DNA of 51,541 bases from Corynebacterium sp. (lineage in GTDB: Bacteria; Actinomycetota; Actinomycetes; Mycobacteriales; Mycobacteriaceae), in assembly GCF_030538285.1 (NCBI RefSeq), contig NZ_JAUNUG010000021.1, positions 1 through 51,541 on the forward strand. Direction: 5' to 3'. Positions 49,711 to 51,541 of the stretch are shown here, in pieces (position 1 is the stretch's first letter; every line of letters begins with the position of its first letter). The translations under genes were made by a program, and so were the position numbers. Under the pieces are notes generated by a model that worked only from the letters and a program-made list of their open reading frames with translations, was not told the origin of the DNA and searched no databases.

Positions 49711-49800
49711 TGCCAGCCGGAGGACCCGTGCGCACCACGCGGGACGCCACCGGGTAGCGTCCCAACTGCATTGTTCATGTGAATTTAGGAGCTAGATAAC

Positions 49801-51541
49801 GTGGCAGCTTCGCACACGCCCACCCCGGCCACGGTCGCCAAGAAGACCCCGGGGGACACCGCCCCGGAGCGCATGACCGGCGCCCAGGCGATCGTCCGCT
49901 CGCTTGAGGAGCTCGGCACCGACATCGTCTTCGGCCTGCCCGGTGGAGCCATCCTCCCGCTGTATGACCCCCTGTTCTCCTCCGAGAAGCTGCGCCACGT
50001 GCTGGTGCGCCACGAACAGGGATCCGGCCACGCCGCGACCGGCTACGCCCAGGTGACCGGCAAGGTCGGCGTCTGCATCGCCACCTCCGGCCCGGGCGCC
50101 ACCAACCTGGTCACCCCGCTGGCCGACGCCAACCTCGACTCCGTGCCGATGGTCGCCATCACCGGCCAGGTCGGGCGCTCCCTGCTGGGCACCGACGCCT
50201 TCCAGGAAGCCGATATCCGCGGCGTCACCATGCCGATCACGAAGCACAACTTCATGGTCACCGATCCCAACGACATCGCCCGCACCCTCATGGAGGCCTT
50301 CCACCTCGCGCTGACCGGCCGCCCCGGCCCGGTCCTCGTCGACATCCCGAAGGACATCCAGAACGCCGAGTTCGATTTCGTCTGGCCGCCGAAGATGGAC
50401 CTGCCCGGCTACAAGCCGGTGACCACCCCGCACTCCCGCCAGATCACCCAGGCCGTGCAGATGATCGCCGAGGCCGAGCGCCCCTGCCTCTACATCGGCG
50501 GCGGTGTCATCAAGGCCGATGCCCACCAGGAGCTGCTGGAGTTCGCCGAGTACACCGGCATCCCGGTCGTCACCACCCTCATGGCGCTAGGCGCGTTCCC
50601 GGAGTCTCACCGCCTGCACATGGGTATGCCCGGCATGCACGGCGCTGTCCCGGCGGTCGGCGCCATGCAGCGCTCTGACCTGCTCATCGCCATCGGCGCG
50701 CGTTTCGACGACCGCGTCACCGGCAACCTCGACGAGTTCGCACCGGACGCCCAGGTTATCCACGCCGACATCGACCCGGCGGAGATCGGCAAGATCCGCG
50801 AGGCCGCCATCCCGATCGTCGGCGACGCCCGCGAGGTGCTCTCCGCACTGCTGCGCACCTACAAGTCGCAGAAGAACCTCAACCCGCCGGCCATCTCCGA
50901 GTGGGTTGACTACCTCACTGACCTCAAGGAGCGCTTCCCGCGCGGCTATGACAAGCAGTCCGACGGCATGATGAGCCCGCAGTTCGTCATCGAGACCCTC
51001 TCCCAGGCTGCAGGCCCCGATGCCATCTACGTCGCCGGTGTCGGCCAGCACCAGATGTGGGCTGCCCAGTTCGTCGACTTCGAGAAGCCCCGCACCTGGC
51101 TCAACTCCGGTGGCCTGGGCACGATGGGCTACTCCATCCCCGCCGCCATGGGCGCCAAGGCCGGCCTGCCCGACGCCGAGGTGTGGGCCATCGACGGTGA
51201 CGGCTGCTTCCAGATGACCAACCAGGAGCTGACCACCGCCGCCGTCGAGGGCTTCCCCATCAAGGTCGCCCTGATCAACAACGGCAACCTGGGCATGGTC
51301 CGCCAATGGCAGACCCTGTTCTACGGGGGCCGCTACTCCAACACCAAGCTGCGCGAGCAGGACGAGTACGTGCCGGACTTCGTCACCCTCTCCGAGGCGC
51401 TGGGCTGCGTTGCTTTCCGCGTGACCAAGGAAGAGGACGTCCTGCCGACGATCCAGAAGGCCCGCGAGATCAACGACCGCCCCGTGGTCATCGACTTCAT
51501 CGTCGGTGAGGACGCCCAGGTTTGGCCGATGGTCGCCGCCG
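49801..51541 (+). CDS. ilvB: Acetolactate synthase large subunit IlvB (partial, C-terminus outside window)
   Basis: 580 residues seen; the family is about 600-630, so little is missing. TPP enzyme making acetolactate/acetohydroxybutyrate for branched-chain amino acids. The catalytic Glu is in [16 protein letters not shown] (about 73), the FAD region is central, and the TPP/Mg motif is [16 protein letters not shown] (about 467). TTAGGAG 9 nt before GTG 49801 is the ribosome site. Expression is probably controlled by the attenuator just upstream; ilvN and ilvC are expected past the edge. Confidence 0.96.
   Translation, partial: MAASHTPTPATVAKKTPGDTAPERMTGAQAIVRSLEELGTDIVFGLPGGAILPLYDPLFSSEKLRHVLVRHEQGSGHAATGYAQVTGKVGVCIATSGPGATNLVTPLADANLDSVPMVAITGQVGRSLLGTDAFQEADIRGVTMPITKHNFMVTDPNDIARTLMEAFHLALTGRPGPVLVDIPKDIQNAEFDFVWPPKMDLPGYKPVTTPHSRQITQAVQMIAEAERPCLYIGGGVIKADAHQELLEFAEYTGIPVVTTLMALGAFPESHRLHMGMPGMHGAVPAVGAMQRSDLLIAIGARFDDRVTGNLDEFAPDAQVIHADIDPAEIGKIREAAIPIVGDAREVLSALLRTYKSQKNLNPPAISEWVDYLTDLKERFPRGYDKQSDGMMSPQFVIETLSQAAGPDAIYVAGVGQHQMWAAQFVDFEKPRTWLNSGGLGTMGYSIPAAMGAKAGLPDAEVWAIDGDGCFQMTNQELTTAAVEGFPIKVALINNGNLGMVRQWQTLFYGGRYSNTKLREQDEYVPDFVTLSEALGCVAFRVTKEEDVLPTIQKAREINDRPVVIDFIVGEDAQVWPMVAA

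Overview
The window is about 51.5 kb of a high-G+C actinobacterial chromosome, almost certainly genus Corynebacterium. The diagnostic points are lysE/lysG as a divergent pair, an ilvD – PH-domain protein – MscCG/YggB-type channel – ilvB order with an ilvB leader peptide of the C. glutamicum type, glgB/glgE, gatCA separated from gatB, and a DtxR-type iron box. Most of the window is chromosomal core. I see no rRNA, tRNA, CRISPR array or insertion sequence.

Layout. 1-3.9 kb: glgB (cut by the left edge) and glgE on the minus strand. 4-9.8 kb: an ABC ATPase, a Nudix hydrolase overlapping a THUMP-like methyltransferase, then etfB-etfA-cysteine desulfurase. 9.8-12.3 kb (minus): a small unknown gene, a spermidine-synthase-fold protein, an AAA ATPase with repeated operator-like sites, and a 31-residue leaderless ORF. 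12.4-15.4 kb: mnmA, a MetE-like protein and a TDT transporter. 15.5-17.9 kb (minus): an exonuclease and a wHTH/serine-hydrolase/membrane-protein operon. 17.9-23.4 kb: ligA, membrane proteins, an ACT protein and gatCA. 23.4-26.2 kb: an unrecognised pair (P-loop protein plus an ABC-exporter-like protein whose ATPase motifs are all degenerate) behind a hairpin leader. 26.2-30 kb: a DtxR-box siderophore-interacting protein and two MFS exporters. 30-36 kb: pfkA, a RhuM-Fic protein, mug, prpF, a BASS transporter and gatB. 36.2-38.7 kb: a two-gene restriction-modification cassette. 38.7-44.3 kb: aldo/keto reductase, lysE/lysG, a Xi-type GST, a secreted HNH nuclease and DoxX. 44.4-51.5 kb: a GT87 glycosyltransferase, ilvD, PH protein, mscCG, the ilvB leader/attenuator and ilvB (cut by the right edge).

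Two patterns cut across the genes. First, many genes have a TAnnnT -10 box whose last base lies 6-7 nt before the start codon, so leaderless transcription is common and was used here to choose starts. Second, the 13-mer GCTTNTCGACGCC occurs 15 times exactly, plus at least ten one-mismatch copies. It occurs on both strands, in several reading frames and once outside any gene, and often forces rare codons. It looks like a DNA-level signal and is the most interesting observation in the window. Likely acquired accessory genes are the restriction-modification cassette, the RhuM-Fic gene and the AAA ATPase; all three read as visibly less G+C-biased than their neighbours.
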